The position numbers and the translations under genes were made by a program. A DNA stretch of 6,006 nucleotides from positions 1 through 6,006 of the forward strand of contig JAGLNY010000392.1 of the NCBI GenBank assembly GCA_023139255.1. Direction: 5' to 3'. Source of the stretch: Spirochaetales bacterium. GTDB taxonomy: Bacteria > Spirochaetota > Spirochaetia > JABMQR01. Positions 5,431 to 6,006 of the stretch are shown here, piece by piece. The notes under the pieces are model-generated. The model did not search any database. It saw only the letters and a program-made list of their open reading frames with translations, and was not told the DNA's origin. Numbering within the stretch: position 1 is the first letter of the stretch; the number at the start of each line of letters is the position of its first letter.

Positions 5431-5859
5431 TTACTCCTGGCTGGGCCACTTCCAGGCATAAAAAACAATCAGTACCGTAAGCACTATTTCTATAATTCCA
5501 AAAGCCAGATAATAGACCCAGGTTTCTCCAATTAAATTTCCAATACCAATAACAGCATATACTACACCTAATACAATGTTTGCCCATCGATTCACTTTAG
5601 GTTTTAATAAAAGGGATAGGAAAACCATTGCAGCTGGAATAATCATCATTATTGAAGCTAGCAGTAATGCTGTCTGGGTAGCAGGAAAAGGTCCCATTTT
5701 TCCTGCAATTATACTTTCAACAGCTCCCGGTTTATAAAGTGACAGGATATCAGCATATATATAACATAACATTAGAGTTACCCATAATGCGGAAAGTTTT
5801 ACCTTCAAATTTATTTTTACATTTTCTAAAATCCCTGCATTTTTATTATTAATCTTCAT
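5431..5859 (-). CDS. DUF6326-family four-helix membrane protein
   Basis: A 142-residue inner-membrane protein of unknown function. After a polar N-terminus with the family-like ILENVKINLKVKLSALW (10-26), four hydrophobic segments follow at about 21-41, 62-85, 92-111 and 114-135, and it ends YAWKWPSQE. The conserved MGPFPATQ (55-62) and LLKPKVNRW (84-92) blocks match what I recall of DUF6326. No catalytic residues or signal peptide can be named. The start is supported by AAAGGAG (rc of 5867-5873), seven bases upstream. It follows a partial gene on the same strand by 51 bp and may share its transcript. It appears intact and is the only complete gene in the decayed right-hand segment. Function unknown. 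Confidence 0.85.
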   Translation of the reverse strand: MKINNKNAGILENVKINLKVKLSALWVTLMLCYIYADILSLYKPGAVESIIAGKMGPFPATQTALLLASIMMIIPAAMVFLSLLLKPKVNRWANIVLGVVYAVIGIGNLIGETWVYYLAFGIIEIVLTVLIVFYAWKWPSQE

Positions 5860-5910
5860 CTCTTTTCTCCTTTGTTTTTACAAAACTCTTGGCTTTTCTT
5901 CATTCTTCCA

Positions 5911-6006
5911 TTATGTTGATGTCGCATTATAAATCACAGGCATTTGCCCCTTCCACTTATTCCATACATTTTCTTCAGTGATCAAATCGGCCATAAAGTG
6001 ACCAAC
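5911..6006 (-). CDS. 3' end of a gene, possibly an NmrA/SDR-type NAD(P)-binding oxidoreductase
   Basis: Reading in from the window edge on the minus strand there are 31 codons ending in TAA at 5913-5911. The peptide begins VGHFMADLITEENVWNKWKG and ends QMPVIYNATST. It resembles the C-terminus of NAD(P)H-binding NmrA/SDR_a5-like proteins, which end with a pattern like ADVAxFMxxxL...PVIxx. That match is from memory and rests on a short stretch. The catalytic and cofactor-binding parts lie outside the window. The frame is open to the edge and its residue make-up is protein-like. The DUF6326 gene begins 51 bp downstream on the same strand. Confidence 0.5.
   Translation of the reverse strand, partial: VGHFMADLITEENVWNKWKGQMPVIYNATST

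Noticed and set aside
5351..5587. Minus-strand 78-codon frame overlapping the DUF6326 and TetR regions
   Set aside because: It is rich in Cys and Trp in an unlikely pattern and is a shifted reading of two frames with clear family identity.
5926..5931. Reverse-strand TATAAT as a -10 box for the DUF6326 gene
   Set aside because: It lies inside the coding end of the upstream partial gene and has no -35 box at 16-18 bp.

Overview
The window looks bacterial: Shine-Dalgarno sites are strong, genes are closely packed, and the protein families are bacterial. A spirochaete-like or similar low-to-mid GC anaerobe is my best guess. It rests only on the general feel of the families (AAA_14/DUF4143 ATPase, ATPase_2/DUF234 ATPase, HigB2/HigA2-type toxin-antitoxin, DUF6326 membrane protein); no marker gene fixes the taxon.

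Left part (about 1-4150, plus strand) is an accessory cassette region. It carries two unrelated-looking but architecturally parallel ATPases, each a P-loop NTPase followed by a C-terminal segment with PD-(D/E)XK-nuclease-like residues: an AAA_14/DUF4143 protein (135-1481) and an ATPase_2/DUF234 protein (1857-3257). A HigB-like toxin and a HigA/NadS-like antitoxin (3428-4028) follow, with an 8-base overlap. The spaces between them hold structured repeats. A GC-rich repeat containing GGGTGG starts exactly at the stop codon of the first ATPase and again at the stop of the antitoxin. A related unit with a perfect 11-bp hairpin stem lies at 1577-1604. Directly upstream of the second ATPase, a 44-bp palindromic unit occurs twice at a 72-bp period, and the second copy contains the ribosome binding site.

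Right part (about 4151-6006, minus strand) is an older, visibly GC-richer segment in decay. Read right to left it holds the last 31 codons of a gene that may be an SDR/NmrA-type oxidoreductase, an apparently intact four-helix DUF6326 membrane protein, a TetR-type regulator without its DNA-binding half, an ABC transporter ATPase cut off after about 98 residues, and the C-terminal part of an ABC-2 permease joined to it out of frame. The permease frame has no stop of its own and runs on into sequence antisense to the antitoxin gene. This places the border between the accessory cassette and the old chromosome at about 4140-4155.

In short, a former TetR-regulated ABC exporter operon has been eroded by at least two internal deletions, and a cassette block of ATPases plus a toxin-antitoxin pair abuts its 3' end. 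The best candidates for something under-described are the duplicated palindrome controlling the DUF234 ATPase and the hairpin/GGGTGG repeats that abut cassette stop codons.
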